Positions 1 to 8,822 of a stretch of 64,000 bases of DNA are shown piece by piece. Each line of letters starts with the position of its first letter. The stretch's first letter is position 1. Below the pieces are notes generated by a model. It ran no database searches. It saw nothing but the letters and a program-made list of their open reading frames with translations, and was not told where the DNA came from. Origin of the DNA: Pseudoalteromonas sp. T1lg23B (GTDB taxonomy: Bacteria; Pseudomonadota; Gammaproteobacteria; Enterobacterales; Alteromonadaceae); the NCBI RefSeq assembly GCF_002964665.1, contig NZ_PQBZ01000002.1, forward strand, positions 186,001-250,000, read 5' to 3'. A program made the translations under genes and the position numbers.

Positions 1-108
1 CTTTACGAGATGGAAGGTGTTTCTGAAGAGCTTGCTCGTGAAGCATTCAACCTAGCTGCTCGTAAATTACCTTTCAAAACAACATTTGTAACTCGGACGG
101 TAATGTGA
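1..108 (+). CDS. rplP: 50S ribosomal protein L16, C-terminal part
   Basis: The window opens inside this gene. Frame 1 reads 35 residues to the TGA at 106-108 and ends [10 protein letters not shown], the expected C-terminus of L16, a large-subunit protein near the peptidyl-transferase and A-site region. The stop overlaps the rpmC start by one base, as is normal in the S10 operon. The 5' part lies outside the window. Confidence 0.95.
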   Translation, partial: LYEMEGVSEELAREAFNLAARKLPFKTTFVTRTVM

Positions 109-299
109 TGAAAGCTAGCGAACTTAAAGACAAAAGCGTAGAAGAGCTAAATGCTGAACTTCTAGAGCTACTACGTGAGCAGTTCAACCTGCGCATGCAA
201 GTAAGCACTGGTCAGCTAGCTCAAACTCACGAGCTGAAAAAAGAGTACGTCGCAATAGCGCGTGTTAAAACGGTTATCAACCAGAAGGCAGGTGCATAA
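108..299 (+). CDS. rpmC: 50S ribosomal protein L29
   Basis: This 63-residue protein begins [10 protein letters not shown] and is a two-helix, highly charged L29 that sits near the exit of the peptide tunnel. I chose the ATG at 108 because it overlaps the rplP stop and gives the family N-terminus; a GTG at 105 would add one Met. It lies between L16 and S17 in canonical S10 operon order and its stop overlaps the rpsQ start by one base, so translation is probably coupled. Confidence 0.96.
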   Translation: MKASELKDKSVEELNAELLELLREQFNLRMQVSTGQLAQTHELKKEYVAIARVKTVINQKAGA

Positions 300-556
300 T
301 GAGCGATAAGATCCGTACTCTTCAAGGTCGTGTACTAAGCGACAAGATGGACAAATCTATCGTTGTTGCTATCGAGCGTCAGGTGAAGCACCCTATCTAT
401 GGTAAATTCATCAAGCGTACAACTAAGTTGCACGCACACGACGAAAGCAACACTGCTAAAGCAGGCGATACAGTTACTATCCGTGAATGTGCGCCGATTT
501 CTAAAAAGAAATCATGGACTTTAGTTGAAGTAGTTTCACGTCCTAAGCAAGCTTAA
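299..556 (+). CDS. rpsQ: 30S ribosomal protein S17
   Basis: This is an 85-residue OB-fold protein of normal S17 length that binds 16S rRNA early in small-subunit assembly. The segment [20 protein letters not shown] and the later [11 protein letters not shown] are typical of the family. It is the last gene of the S10 operon here. A strong terminator follows and rplN (start of spc) is absent, so transcription should end at this gene. Confidence 0.97.
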   Translation: MSDKIRTLQGRVLSDKMDKSIVVAIERQVKHPIYGKFIKRTTKLHAHDESNTAKAGDTVTIRECAPISKKKSWTLVEVVSRPKQA

Positions 557-589
557 TTTTAGTTTTATACTAAGTTAAACTTTGTTTTC

Positions 590-618
590 AAAAGCCCCGG
601 CCTTGGTCGGGGCTTTTT
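590..618 (+). terminator. Rho-independent terminator of the S10 operon
   Basis: AAAAGCCCCG and CGGGGCTTTTT form a GC-rich stem around a short GCCTTGGT loop, followed by a T-run, 34 bases after the rpsQ stop. Confidence 0.9.
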
Positions 619-952
619 GCATTTTCTGACACTCCAAAGTAAAAGAGCTCTGCCGTAAGAGCCTATTAACCAGCCTATTTCTAATGCGTATTTGATGAGA
701 GATAAGTGTTAACATCAACCTGATAAGACTTCTAACGGCCACTTGGCCAATAAAATTTGATAGGTCGGGTATGAATACTGTTGGCGCTGATGCGAGTTGC
801 AGCAGAACCTTGATGATCACTTTGCCGATTTAGAATATTGCTAGGAACGGGATTATTTTTAGTTGTGTGTAAATATGATACTGTGGCGTCGGCCCTATGC
901 CGCGGGTTTATATTTATTGGCTCCGTAAAAGTAAGTGAAAACGCGAGTCGTT
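619..952. other. Intergenic region without a recognised gene
   Basis: About 330 bases lie between the S10 terminator and the TSUP gene. A reading frame exists on the minus strand (575-820), but it runs through the terminator and has no recognisable domain, so I do not call it. I see no convincing promoter motif, although the TSUP promoter must lie here. Confidence 0.5.
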
Positions 953-1936
953 ATGCGTCAGTGCTTGGGAACTTTTCTTAACATGCAGTATCATCGTCAT
1001 CATACTTTTTGGCTTGCTCTAGTTTTGACCGCTGGCATCTGGCTTATCTCATTTCTGCTATGGTGGGACATGACAGCATTGTTGTCTAGTTGGAAAACCA
1101 GTCTTACGATGTTATTTGGATCTTTTGTTGCAGGCTCAACGCCGTTAGGTGGAGGGGCCGTTGCATTTCCAGTCTTTACGAAAGTATTACAAGTTAGTCC
1201 CTATGATGCGCGTACTTTTTCTTTATTTATTCAATCAATAGGTATGTCTTTTGCGACACTGTATTTCATCAGCAGACGCATTTTCATTGATTGGACAACA
1301 ATTGCGAGAGGCTTAGTTTATGCTACTTTAGGGCAACTGTGTGCGGTGACCTTGGTACTAACAGATGGGCTGTTGTTAAAGTATATTTTTAGTTGCTTTT
1401 TGGTGCTGGTCGCACTCTTGCTCGTATACGATAAGCAATCTATTGTGTTATCTCCTGTCACGCTGAAACGGCTAGGGGCCTTTGCGTTAATCACATTTTT
1501 TGGGGGACTGATAACGGGCTATCTGGGCTGTGGAGCGGACACCTTGTTGTTCTTTTATTACGTGCTGTTACTTGGGAGTCAAGCTAAGCATATGATCCCT
1601 ACCACAGTCACTTTTATGGCACTTAATGCACTATTGGGGTCATTGATGTTCTTTATGCTTGGCAATCAACCTTCTGAATTTGTACTACAAAGTTGGTTTT
1701 TTGCAGCACCAATTGTTGCCATAGGAGCGCCTTTAGGTGGATACATACTTACCAAGCTCAATGCATCACTGATAGTGCGTTTTATTGTTCTGGTTATTCT
1801 GCTCGAATCGTGTAGCTCCCTGTTTTTGTTACCCCTGAAGCCAGTGGAGGTGGCGGTACTGTGTTGTTTGCAATTGAGTGTTTTTTTATTGCTATTAGTG
1901 AAAGCTAAAGCGAGGGCCATAAGTGACCAAAGTTAA
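953..1936 (+). CDS. TSUP (TauE/SafE) family membrane permease
   Basis: This is a multi-pass inner-membrane protein of about 327 residues with eight or nine hydrophobic segments. The first loop contains GSTPLGGGAVAFPVF and the second half contains TGYLGCGADTL, matching the two glycine-rich repeats of the TauE/SafE (TSUP) family. Members export or import small anions such as sulfite, sulfoacetate or other organosulfur compounds; the substrate here cannot be told. The start is uncertain: GTG 935, ATG 953 and ATG 983 are all in frame and none has a strong Shine-Dalgarno. The gene stands alone and converges on metJ. Confidence 0.8.
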   Translation: MRQCLGTFLNMQYHRHHTFWLALVLTAGIWLISFLLWWDMTALLSSWKTSLTMLFGSFVAGSTPLGGGAVAFPVFTKVLQVSPYDARTFSLFIQSIGMSFATLYFISRRIFIDWTTIARGLVYATLGQLCAVTLVLTDGLLLKYIFSCFLVLVALLLVYDKQSIVLSPVTLKRLGAFALITFFGGLITGYLGCGADTLLFFYYVLLLGSQAKHMIPTTVTFMALNALLGSLMFFMLGNQPSEFVLQSWFFAAPIVAIGAPLGGYILTKLNASLIVRFIVLVILLESCSSLFLLPLKPVEVAVLCCLQLSVFLLLLVKAKARAISDQS

Positions 1937-1978
1937 GGTGGTATCAGCTAGCAAAGCACGATGTTGGGTGTATAAATG

Positions 1979-2002
1979 AGCCCTGATGGAATCACCAGGG
2001 CT
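1979..2002 (-). terminator. Probable terminator hairpin between the TSUP gene and metJ
   Basis: AGCCCTG (1979-1985) and CAGGGCT (1996-2002) form a 7-bp stem with a 10-base loop, 13 bases past the metJ stop. The T content after the stem is weak on both strands, so it may act in either direction. Confidence 0.5.
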
Positions 2003-2014
2003 GAGTTATTGCTA

Positions 2015-2335
2015 TTACTCTTCGTTGATAACAGGCACTTCAAGGCCCATATCTTCCATAATCTTACGTACTTCTTCAGGCACCTTTTCTGGGTTGTCTT
2101 TACGCAAGTCTTCATCGCTGGGTAACGGCTGGCCAGTAAAAGCATGTAAAAAAGCTTCACACAATAGCTCACTATTTGTGGCATGGCGCAGGTTATTTAC
2201 CTGACGGCGAGTGCGCTCATCAGTTAATACTTTTAATACATTTAGCGGGATAGAGACGGTAATTTTTTTTACTTGTTCAGATTTTTTACCGTGCTCTGCA
2301 TAAGGGTGAATATACTCACCATTCCATTTAGCCAT
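2015..2335 (-). CDS. metJ: Methionine repressor MetJ
   Basis: This 106-residue protein is almost the length of E. coli MetJ (105). MetJ is a ribbon-helix-helix dimer that uses S-adenosylmethionine as corepressor and binds tandem 8-bp Met boxes. The DNA-contacting strand [20 protein letters not shown] and the following [20 protein letters not shown] are family hallmarks. It is divergent from metB-metL, and a run of Met boxes lies just before metB, so it should repress that operon and possibly itself. The 281-base gap to metB also holds a long inverted repeat. Confidence 0.97.
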   Translation of the reverse strand: MAKWNGEYIHPYAEHGKKSEQVKKITVSIPLNVLKVLTDERTRRQVNNLRHATNSELLCEAFLHAFTGQPLPSDEDLRKDNPEKVPEEVRKIMEDMGLEVPVINEE

Positions 2336-2364
2336 AGTGTTGTTATTGCCTCAGTGTTGGGAAT

Positions 2365-2462
2365 GCTAATAAGACTGGGTTCGTCAACGCGTTTACTAAC
2401 TATGTGGCACAAACTACCAAGAGTACCTATGATAGTTTATTCAAAAACGCAGTCTTATTAGC
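2365..2462. repeat. 98-bp segment bounded by 13-bp perfect inverted repeats
   Basis: GCTAATAAGACTG (2365-2377) is matched exactly in inverted orientation by CAGTCTTATTAGC (2450-2462). Inside lies a second pair, AAACTA (2411-2416) and TAGTTT (2433-2438). The bases AAT occur just outside both ends. It lies in the metJ-metB intergenic region and codes for nothing I recognise. Confidence 0.6.
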
Positions 2463-2566
2463 AATACTAATTTGTTAAGTGGCGAAATTTTATCGGTTTA
2501 AAAAAGATAGTCAAATACTAGTTAAATAGCCATGTAGCAGTATAAATGTTTTGACTTCTACCTTTT

Positions 2567-2606
2567 GATCATCTAACCTTTTAGACGTCTAAACATCCAA
2601 CTATCT
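2567..2606 (+). promoter_or_regulatory. MetJ operator (Met boxes) upstream of metB
   Basis: A perfect Met box AGACGTCT lies at 2583-2590. In 8-bp phase on either side are weaker copies: GATCATCT (2567-2574), AAACATCC (2591-2598) and AACTATCT (2599-2606). MetJ binds such tandem imperfect boxes cooperatively. The array ends 10 bases before the metB start. Confidence 0.85.
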
Positions 2607-2616
2607 AGGTGATGAT

Positions 2617-3840
2617 ATGAGTGAGAGTGAAAAGTCTACCATCGCAGTACGTTATGGCATTGATGCTGATAAACATCATGGTGCCGTTGTGCCACCGCTA
2701 TATTTGTCTACGACCTACTCGTTTGCTGATTTTGATACCAAACGTGATTATGACTATGGTCGTAGTGGTAACCCAAACCGAGACATTTTGGCGCAAACAT
2801 TGGCGCAGTTAGAAGGCGCAGAGCGAGGCATTATTACTGCAACAGGTATGGCAGCCGTACACTTGGTGACTCAGTTGCTCAATCATGATGATACCTTGGT
2901 GATCCCCCACGACTGTTATGGTGGCAGCTACCGTTTGTTCACCTCGTTACAAAAGCGTGGTTTACTGAAATTGGCTGTTTTAGATCTCACTCAAGCACAA
3001 AGTTATGAACAGATACTTGCGATAAAGCCTAAGTTAGTTTGGATAGAAACGCCAAGCAACCCTATTTTACGATTAACGGACATTGCCGCAGTGGCAAAAG
3101 TCGCCAAGCAAGCTGGGGCGCTGGTTGCAGCCGACAATACGTTTTTGTCTCCTGTATTGCAAAATCCAATCAAACTTGGTGCGGATATTGTGGTGCATTC
3201 TACAACCAAATATATCAATGGACACTCAGACGTTGTTGGTGGGGCGGTGGTTGCCAAAACCGCTGAATTAGGAGAAGAGCTTGCTTGGTGGGCGAACAAT
3301 ATCGGCATTACGGGGGCGCCTTTTGACAGCTACTTAACCTTGAGAGGATTGCGCACGCTAAACGTTCGTTTAAAGCAGCATCAAGAAAATGCACTGGTTA
3401 TTGCCAAATATCTTGAACAGTCACCCTATGTGAGCCAAGTTTATTATCCAGGCTTAGAATCTCACCCTCAGCATGAGCTCGCAAAGCAACAGCAATCAGG
3501 ATTTGGCGGAATGGTGAGCTTTGATATCAAAGGGGGCCTTAAAGACTCTGCAGCATTCTTAACCAGCCTAAAACAATTTTCATTGGCAGAGTCTTTGGGT
3601 GGGGTTGAAAGCTTGATATGTCATCCTGCAACCATGACTCATGCTGGAATGGAACCGCAAGCCCGTTTGGAGGCTGGTGTAGGGGATACCTTGATCCGTA
3701 TTTCTGTTGGTATTGAGGATGTACAAGATCTAGTTAACGATCTTGAACAAGCTTTTGCAAAAGTACAGCCTGGTTCTGCGCACGCATCAGATGAAGGCAA
3801 AGCATTTAAGTTAACGCCGGCTCATACGGCATTGTGGTAA
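2617..3840 (+). CDS. metB: Cystathionine gamma-synthase
   Basis: This is a 407-residue PLP enzyme that joins an O-acylated homoserine and cysteine to make cystathionine, the first committed step of transsulfuration to methionine. The PLP lysine is Lys198 in VVHSTTKYINGHSDVVGG, the same position as in E. coli MetB. SATGMAAVH-like and ETPSNP motifs are also present. The C-terminus is about 20 residues longer than in E. coli, ending KLTPAHTALW. The start has Met boxes directly upstream. It is followed after 4 bases by metL, forming the classic metBL operon. Confidence 0.96.
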   Translation: MSESEKSTIAVRYGIDADKHHGAVVPPLYLSTTYSFADFDTKRDYDYGRSGNPNRDILAQTLAQLEGAERGIITATGMAAVHLVTQLLNHDDTLVIPHDCYGGSYRLFTSLQKRGLLKLAVLDLTQAQSYEQILAIKPKLVWIETPSNPILRLTDIAAVAKVAKQAGALVAADNTFLSPVLQNPIKLGADIVVHSTTKYINGHSDVVGGAVVAKTAELGEELAWWANNIGITGAPFDSYLTLRGLRTLNVRLKQHQENALVIAKYLEQSPYVSQVYYPGLESHPQHELAKQQQSGFGGMVSFDIKGGLKDSAAFLTSLKQFSLAESLGGVESLICHPATMTHAGMEPQARLEAGVGDTLIRISVGIEDVQDLVNDLEQAFAKVQPGSAHASDEGKAFKLTPAHTALW

Positions 3841-3844
3841 GACG

Positions 3845-6193
3845 ATGACAAAAGTAGTACATAAATTTGGTGGTTCAAGCTTAAGTTCTGCCGCGCGTTA
3901 TCAAGCCGTTGCGCAAATAGTGTTGGGCCAGTGTTTAGCTGGTGATTGTGTTGTGGTGTCTGCCGCGGGCAAAACCACTAATACCTTAGTAAAGCTGTGG
4001 CAAAGCTATAAGCAAGACGACAATCAGGGATTCAGTGATATTTTATTACAGGTGGAAAACCACCAGAGTGAATTAATTGAAGCCTTATTTGTGGGTCACA
4101 CGCGCAGGGATTTACTTGCGCAGTTAGACGGTGAGCTAAAAACTATCACAGATCAGGCTAAACAAGGTGTGCTACATGAAGCCACCTTGCTTGCACATGG
4201 AGAATTGTGGTCAGCGAGAATCTTGGCACACCTTTTAACACAGCTAGGGTTTGCAGCTATACATATTGATGCAAGAGGGTTGTTTACTTTGCATAATGGT
4301 CAGCTGTTACATCAACAAAATAAGCAGGCGTGCAAAGAGCAGTTACAAGGGAATGTGTTGTACGTGGTCACAGGTTTTATCGCCAGTGATGTTGAGCATA
4401 ACACTGTGACACTGGGTCGCAATGGTAGCGACTATAGCGCAACTTTGCTTGCCAGTTATCTTGATGCTGACGCGGTATCAATCTGGACCGATACACAAGG
4501 GGTGTTTAGTACCGACCCACGCAAAGTAGCCAGTGCCATTAAATATCCAAAGGTATGTAGGTCTCAGGCTAACTTGTTGGCTCGTTTGGGCAATCCTGTG
4601 CTACATGCGAAAACTCTATCACCGTTGAAAAATACCAAGATTAAATTACGAGTACGCAGCAGCTTTGACGTGGAGGCTGCGCCAACAGAAATTGTCAAAG
4701 AAGGTTATAGTAAAGCAAAGCGTTTTATCACGACTTTTGAAGATTTAGATTTAATTCGAGTGGATGCTCTGCAACAAGGTGAAGTAGGCGAACTGAGTCA
4801 GCTGATACAGCACAGCATTCATCACTTTAATGCCCAAGGAGAGTGCTTCATCTTGGTACCTGCTGCCCATACACACGCGGTACTTCAAGCACTGTCAGGG
4901 CGAGCGAATATTGTGGAAAGCGCTCTGCAAGGTTTTGCTGTGGTCGCTGCACCAAGTGATATTGCTCAGCTACAGTCACAGGCTACACTGCTATTGAATG
5001 AACAAAATGTGGTAGTGAGATTTTCGCATTGTGATGATGAGTATGTGTTATTTCTTACTGATCAGGCGATTGATAGCGATGTGTTGGCGGTATTGCATGA
5101 TAAATTAGTGAATAAAGACCGCGAGCTTGCTGTGATCATTGCCGGTTTAGGCAATGTGGGTGAAGTATTTGTAGAGCAATGCCAGCATCAGGTTGCGCAT
5201 CTACAACAGCAGTTCGATGTTAAAGTGGTCGCTTTGGTTCGCTCTAAGCGCATGTTATTTTCCGCCAGTGGAATTGCAATCAATACTTGGCAGCAACAAT
5301 GGCAAAATGAAGCCATTGCGTATAGTAATGCCGAGTTAGTTGAGCGTATCGGTGAATTAGACTACGAACACAAGGTGGTGATTGATATCACCGCCAGTGA
5401 AGCATTTAGCCAACTTTACCCTCAGTTTATCAAACAAGATTGTCATTTGATTAGTGCTAATAAGTACGCTGGTACAGCTGATAATGCTTGGTACCAGCAG
5501 CTACGCGAGCAGCTGAGCGAACGCAACCTGCATTGGCGTTATAACACCAGTGTGGGGGCGGGATTACCGATTAATTTTGCTTTAGCGGATCTACAGCATA
5601 GTGGCGACAAGATAACGCAGATTGAAGGTGTGTTTTCTGGGACATTATCATGGTTGTGTAGTAGCTTTGATGGCTCCACAGCGTTCTCTGAATTGGTCTT
5701 ACAAGCCCAGGCTATGGGGTATACCGAGCCTGACCCTCGTGAAGATTTATCTGGTCGAGATATGCAGCGTAAGCTCCTTATTCTGGCGCGTGACATCGGC
5801 TTAACATTAGACCTAGAAGATATCGCCTTAGAGCCATTAATGCCTACAGATATGGCAGATGGCAGCTGGGAAGAGTTTTTAGCACGTCGAGAACAGCTAG
5901 ATATTTTCTATGCTGATCAATATCAGCAGGCGAAGGCGCAAAATAAAGTACTACGTTACACAGGCTCATTGCGGTTGGATGAGCAAGGAAACGTTCACGC
6001 TAAAGTGGGCATTGCCTTTGTAGAAACACACTCAGCCATCGCACACCTGACGCCAGGCGACAATATTTTTGTCATCAAGAGTGTATGGTATGAGCGTAAT
6101 CCGCTGGTTCTACAAGGTCCAGGTGCAGGTAAAGAGGTTACTGCAGCGGGGATCCACTCTGATTTATATTGGCTGACACAAAGGCTTAAGTGA
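3845..6193 (+). CDS. metL: Bifunctional aspartokinase / homoserine dehydrogenase II
   Basis: This 782-residue fusion carries out the first and third steps from aspartate towards methionine. The N-terminal aspartokinase opens with KFGGSSLSS and contains GRNGSDYSATLLASYL. A central regulatory region follows, then a homoserine dehydrogenase domain with the NAD(P)-binding motif AGLGNVGEVF at about residue 435 and the catalytic-domain sequence NTSVGAGLPI further on. The length is close to E. coli MetL (810). Its position directly after metB, under MetJ boxes, marks it as MetL rather than ThrA. Confidence 0.96.
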   Translation: MTKVVHKFGGSSLSSAARYQAVAQIVLGQCLAGDCVVVSAAGKTTNTLVKLWQSYKQDDNQGFSDILLQVENHQSELIEALFVGHTRRDLLAQLDGELKTITDQAKQGVLHEATLLAHGELWSARILAHLLTQLGFAAIHIDARGLFTLHNGQLLHQQNKQACKEQLQGNVLYVVTGFIASDVEHNTVTLGRNGSDYSATLLASYLDADAVSIWTDTQGVFSTDPRKVASAIKYPKVCRSQANLLARLGNPVLHAKTLSPLKNTKIKLRVRSSFDVEAAPTEIVKEGYSKAKRFITTFEDLDLIRVDALQQGEVGELSQLIQHSIHHFNAQGECFILVPAAHTHAVLQALSGRANIVESALQGFAVVAAPSDIAQLQSQATLLLNEQNVVVRFSHCDDEYVLFLTDQAIDSDVLAVLHDKLVNKDRELAVIIAGLGNVGEVFVEQCQHQVAHLQQQFDVKVVALVRSKRMLFSASGIAINTWQQQWQNEAIAYSNAELVERIGELDYEHKVVIDITASEAFSQLYPQFIKQDCHLISANKYAGTADNAWYQQLREQLSERNLHWRYNTSVGAGLPINFALADLQHSGDKITQIEGVFSGTLSWLCSSFDGSTAFSELVLQAQAMGYTEPDPREDLSGRDMQRKLLILARDIGLTLDLEDIALEPLMPTDMADGSWEEFLARREQLDIFYADQYQQAKAQNKVLRYTGSLRLDEQGNVHAKVGIAFVETHSAIAHLTPGDNIFVIKSVWYERNPLVLQGPGAGKEVTAAGIHSDLYWLTQRLK

Positions 6194-6210
6194 ATAATAT
6201 GAGCATACAA

Positions 6211-6240
6211 AAAAGGCGATATCTCTATCGCCTTTTTTTG
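6211..6240 (+). terminator. Bidirectional terminator between metL and mrcA
   Basis: AAAAGGCGAT and ATCGCCTTTT pair around a short TCTCT loop and have A- and T-runs on the two sides. It can end transcription of both converging genes. Confidence 0.88.
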
Positions 6241-6244
6241 ATAG

Positions 6245-8689
6245 TTAAAATAGCTCTTCGCGTATCGATTCGTCGTCAAACGGTGTGCTGTTATCCTCAT
6301 CTAACGCGTATTTTGTAGGGGCAGTGCCCGATTCAAAGTATTCAAAGCGACTAGTATGGTCATTTTTATTGCTTAAAAGCCCTGTTTTTAAGTCAATACG
6401 CGTAGAGATCAAACCTGGCGGCGGCTCAATGGGTGCCAAAGGTTGGTCGGCTAATGCGACTTGCATAAACTCAACCCATGCGGGTTGTGCCGTCGTTGCG
6501 CCTGACTCAGCCCCTACAATCTGATTACTACCGAGATTGGCGTTATATGCTGCACGACCGAGCGGTTTGCCGGCATCATCGAAACCCACCCAGACCGTGG
6601 TCAGCACATTACGATTGAAACCACTAAACCATGTATCAACCGAATCGTTAGTGGTGCCGGTCTTACCCACCAAATCACGTCGTTTTAATGATTGTGCGCG
6701 CCAACCTGTGCCTGTCCAGCCTGTTTTATGACGCCAACTACCACCGCCCCAAATGGCGCTGTGCATGGCACTGGCGACTAAAAAGGCATTCTGCTCGGAG
6801 ATCACCCTTGGTGCACAGCGCTGTGGCCCAGTTTCTAATTGCTGTTCATCACAGGCGAGCAGAGGCTCTGCTTTGCCTAACGTATTACCAAACGCATCTT
6901 GCAGCTCCTGGATAAAATACGGTTCTATCAGGTGCCCACCGTTAGCGAAGGTGCTCATTCCTCGTGCCATTTCTAAAGGAGTAATGGCAGCACTACCTAG
7001 CGCTAATGATTCACTGCGGTTAATATCTTGATCCTGAAAACCAAACTTCAGTAGGTGATCGGCGGTGCGTTCAAGTCCGACTCCTTTGAGTAGCCGTACT
7101 GAAACCACGTTTTTAGACTGTGCTAATGCTCTGCGAATACGAATAGGTCCGTTATACACTTCAGGACTATTTTTCGGACGCCATGCTACGCCCACACTTT
7201 TATCCCACTGATTGATGGGGGCATCATTGATGATAGTTGCCAAGGTGTAGCCGTTTTCAAATGCAGCGGAGTAAATAAAAGGTTTAATATTCGAGCCGAC
7301 TTGTCTCTTCGCTTGAGTGGCGCGATTATATTGGCTTTGTGCAAAGCTATATCCGCCAACAAGAGCTTTTATTCGGCCATTTTGAGGGTCCATTGATACC
7401 AAAGCACTGGTTGGTCTGGGATACTGACTGAGTTGCCATTGCTGCTCATGTTGACGTACCCAGATTTGCATTCCCGGCGTGAGGATCTCTGTTGCTGTTT
7501 TTGGTGGTAAAGCCTGACGAGTATCTGAAATGTAGGCTCTCGCCCACTTTAAACCCGACCATGGCAGAGTTATGTAATCGCCAGATTTTAATAGTGCAGT
7601 AGCACTTTGCTCAGTGACGTCCACCACTACAGCCGCTTTAAGAGGGTCAATTTCTTTAACGGCACTTAATGCATCTAAAATTTCGTTTGTGCTCAACGAG
7701 GGCTGTTCTGGGCTCCATAGGATACGCTCTGGGCCACGGAAGCCATGACGCATATCATAGTTGTGCAGATTGTTAATCAATGCCTGTTGTGCCGCTTTTT
7801 GTATCGATGACTCTACGGTCGTAAACACTTTAAAGCCGCTGTTGTACGCTTTATCTTCGCCATAGGTATCGACCATGTAACTACGCACCATTTCCGCGAT
7901 ATAGGGCGCATATAGCTCAATTTCGGCACCGTGAAAGCGCGCGCTGATCGGTGCTCTTCGGGCTTCATCATATTGTGCTTTGGTAATATACTTTTCATTG
8001 AGCATACGACCTAAAACTACGTTACGGCGCAATTTGGCACGTGTGGGATTACGGATTGGGTTCAGTGCCGACGGAGCTTTGGGTAAGCCTGCTATCATTG
8101 CCATTTGGGCTAAGGAGAGCTCGTGCAATTGCTTGCCATAATAGACCTGTGCTGCTGCACCGATCCCAAAAGCTCGATTGCCGAGTTCGATTTTGTTTAA
8201 ATACAGTTCAAGAATTTCGTCTTTACTCAATAATTGTTCAATATGAAGCGCAATAAAAATCTCTTTGACCTTGCGGATGTAGGCTTTTTCACGGGTTAAA
8301 AAGAAGTTTCGTGCTAATTGCATGGTGATAGTACTGGCACCTTGCTTCTTTTGTCCGGTGCTGATCAGGACTAATGCAGAGCGGATAATCCCGATTGGGT
8401 CAACACCAAAGTGTTCATAAAAACGGTTATCTTCGGTTGCTAAAAAGGCTTGCAGCATGGGAGTTGGAATGTCTTTGATTTTGACTGGAATACGACGCTT
8501 TTCACCAAATTGATTGATCAGTTTTCCATCTTGAGTAAAGACTTGCATAGGGGTTTGCAGCTGTACGTCACGTAGCACTTCTACGCTTGGTATATCTGAT
8601 TTGACATAGTAATAAAGACTGATTAACGTTAGCAGAGCCAAAATGCTCATAACGATAAAAAATTGTATTGCTCTTCTCAATAAAGTCAC
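6245..8689 (-). CDS. mrcA: Penicillin-binding protein 1A
   Basis: This 814-residue bifunctional peptidoglycan synthase has one N-terminal transmembrane segment (about residues 9-27). A glycosyltransferase domain follows with ATEDNRFYEHFGVD, GASTITMQLARN and RKVKEIFIALHIEQ. The transpeptidase domain carries the catalytic serine in VGSNIKPF, an SKN motif and KTGTTND. It polymerises and crosslinks the cell wall in the periplasm. It is divergent from pilM, the standard arrangement in gammaproteobacteria, with a short shared promoter region (8690-8822). Confidence 0.96.
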   Translation of the reverse strand: MTLLRRAIQFFIVMSILALLTLISLYYYVKSDIPSVEVLRDVQLQTPMQVFTQDGKLINQFGEKRRIPVKIKDIPTPMLQAFLATEDNRFYEHFGVDPIGIIRSALVLISTGQKKQGASTITMQLARNFFLTREKAYIRKVKEIFIALHIEQLLSKDEILELYLNKIELGNRAFGIGAAAQVYYGKQLHELSLAQMAMIAGLPKAPSALNPIRNPTRAKLRRNVVLGRMLNEKYITKAQYDEARRAPISARFHGAEIELYAPYIAEMVRSYMVDTYGEDKAYNSGFKVFTTVESSIQKAAQQALINNLHNYDMRHGFRGPERILWSPEQPSLSTNEILDALSAVKEIDPLKAAVVVDVTEQSATALLKSGDYITLPWSGLKWARAYISDTRQALPPKTATEILTPGMQIWVRQHEQQWQLSQYPRPTSALVSMDPQNGRIKALVGGYSFAQSQYNRATQAKRQVGSNIKPFIYSAAFENGYTLATIINDAPINQWDKSVGVAWRPKNSPEVYNGPIRIRRALAQSKNVVSVRLLKGVGLERTADHLLKFGFQDQDINRSESLALGSAAITPLEMARGMSTFANGGHLIEPYFIQELQDAFGNTLGKAEPLLACDEQQLETGPQRCAPRVISEQNAFLVASAMHSAIWGGGSWRHKTGWTGTGWRAQSLKRRDLVGKTGTTNDSVDTWFSGFNRNVLTTVWVGFDDAGKPLGRAAYNANLGSNQIVGAESGATTAQPAWVEFMQVALADQPLAPIEPPPGLISTRIDLKTGLLSNKNDHTSRFEYFESGTAPTKYALDEDNSTPFDDESIREELF

Positions 8690-8822
8690 GGATTGTTCCC
8701 TAGTTAGACTCCCAATTATAGGTAGACACTGCTAGTATATCTTGAATAAAAAACGATTAATATTTTTTGTCGTTATAATTATAACTTGTTCAAAGTTAAA
8801 ACAAAGGGTAAAGACCACACGC

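Noticed and set aside
575-820. 81-residue minus-strand reading frame after rpsQ
   Set aside because: It runs through the rpsQ terminator, has no ribosome site and no domain I recognise.
1948-2184. Minus-strand frame overlapping metJ
   Set aside because: It is a shadow of metJ, whose frame is clearly the coding one.
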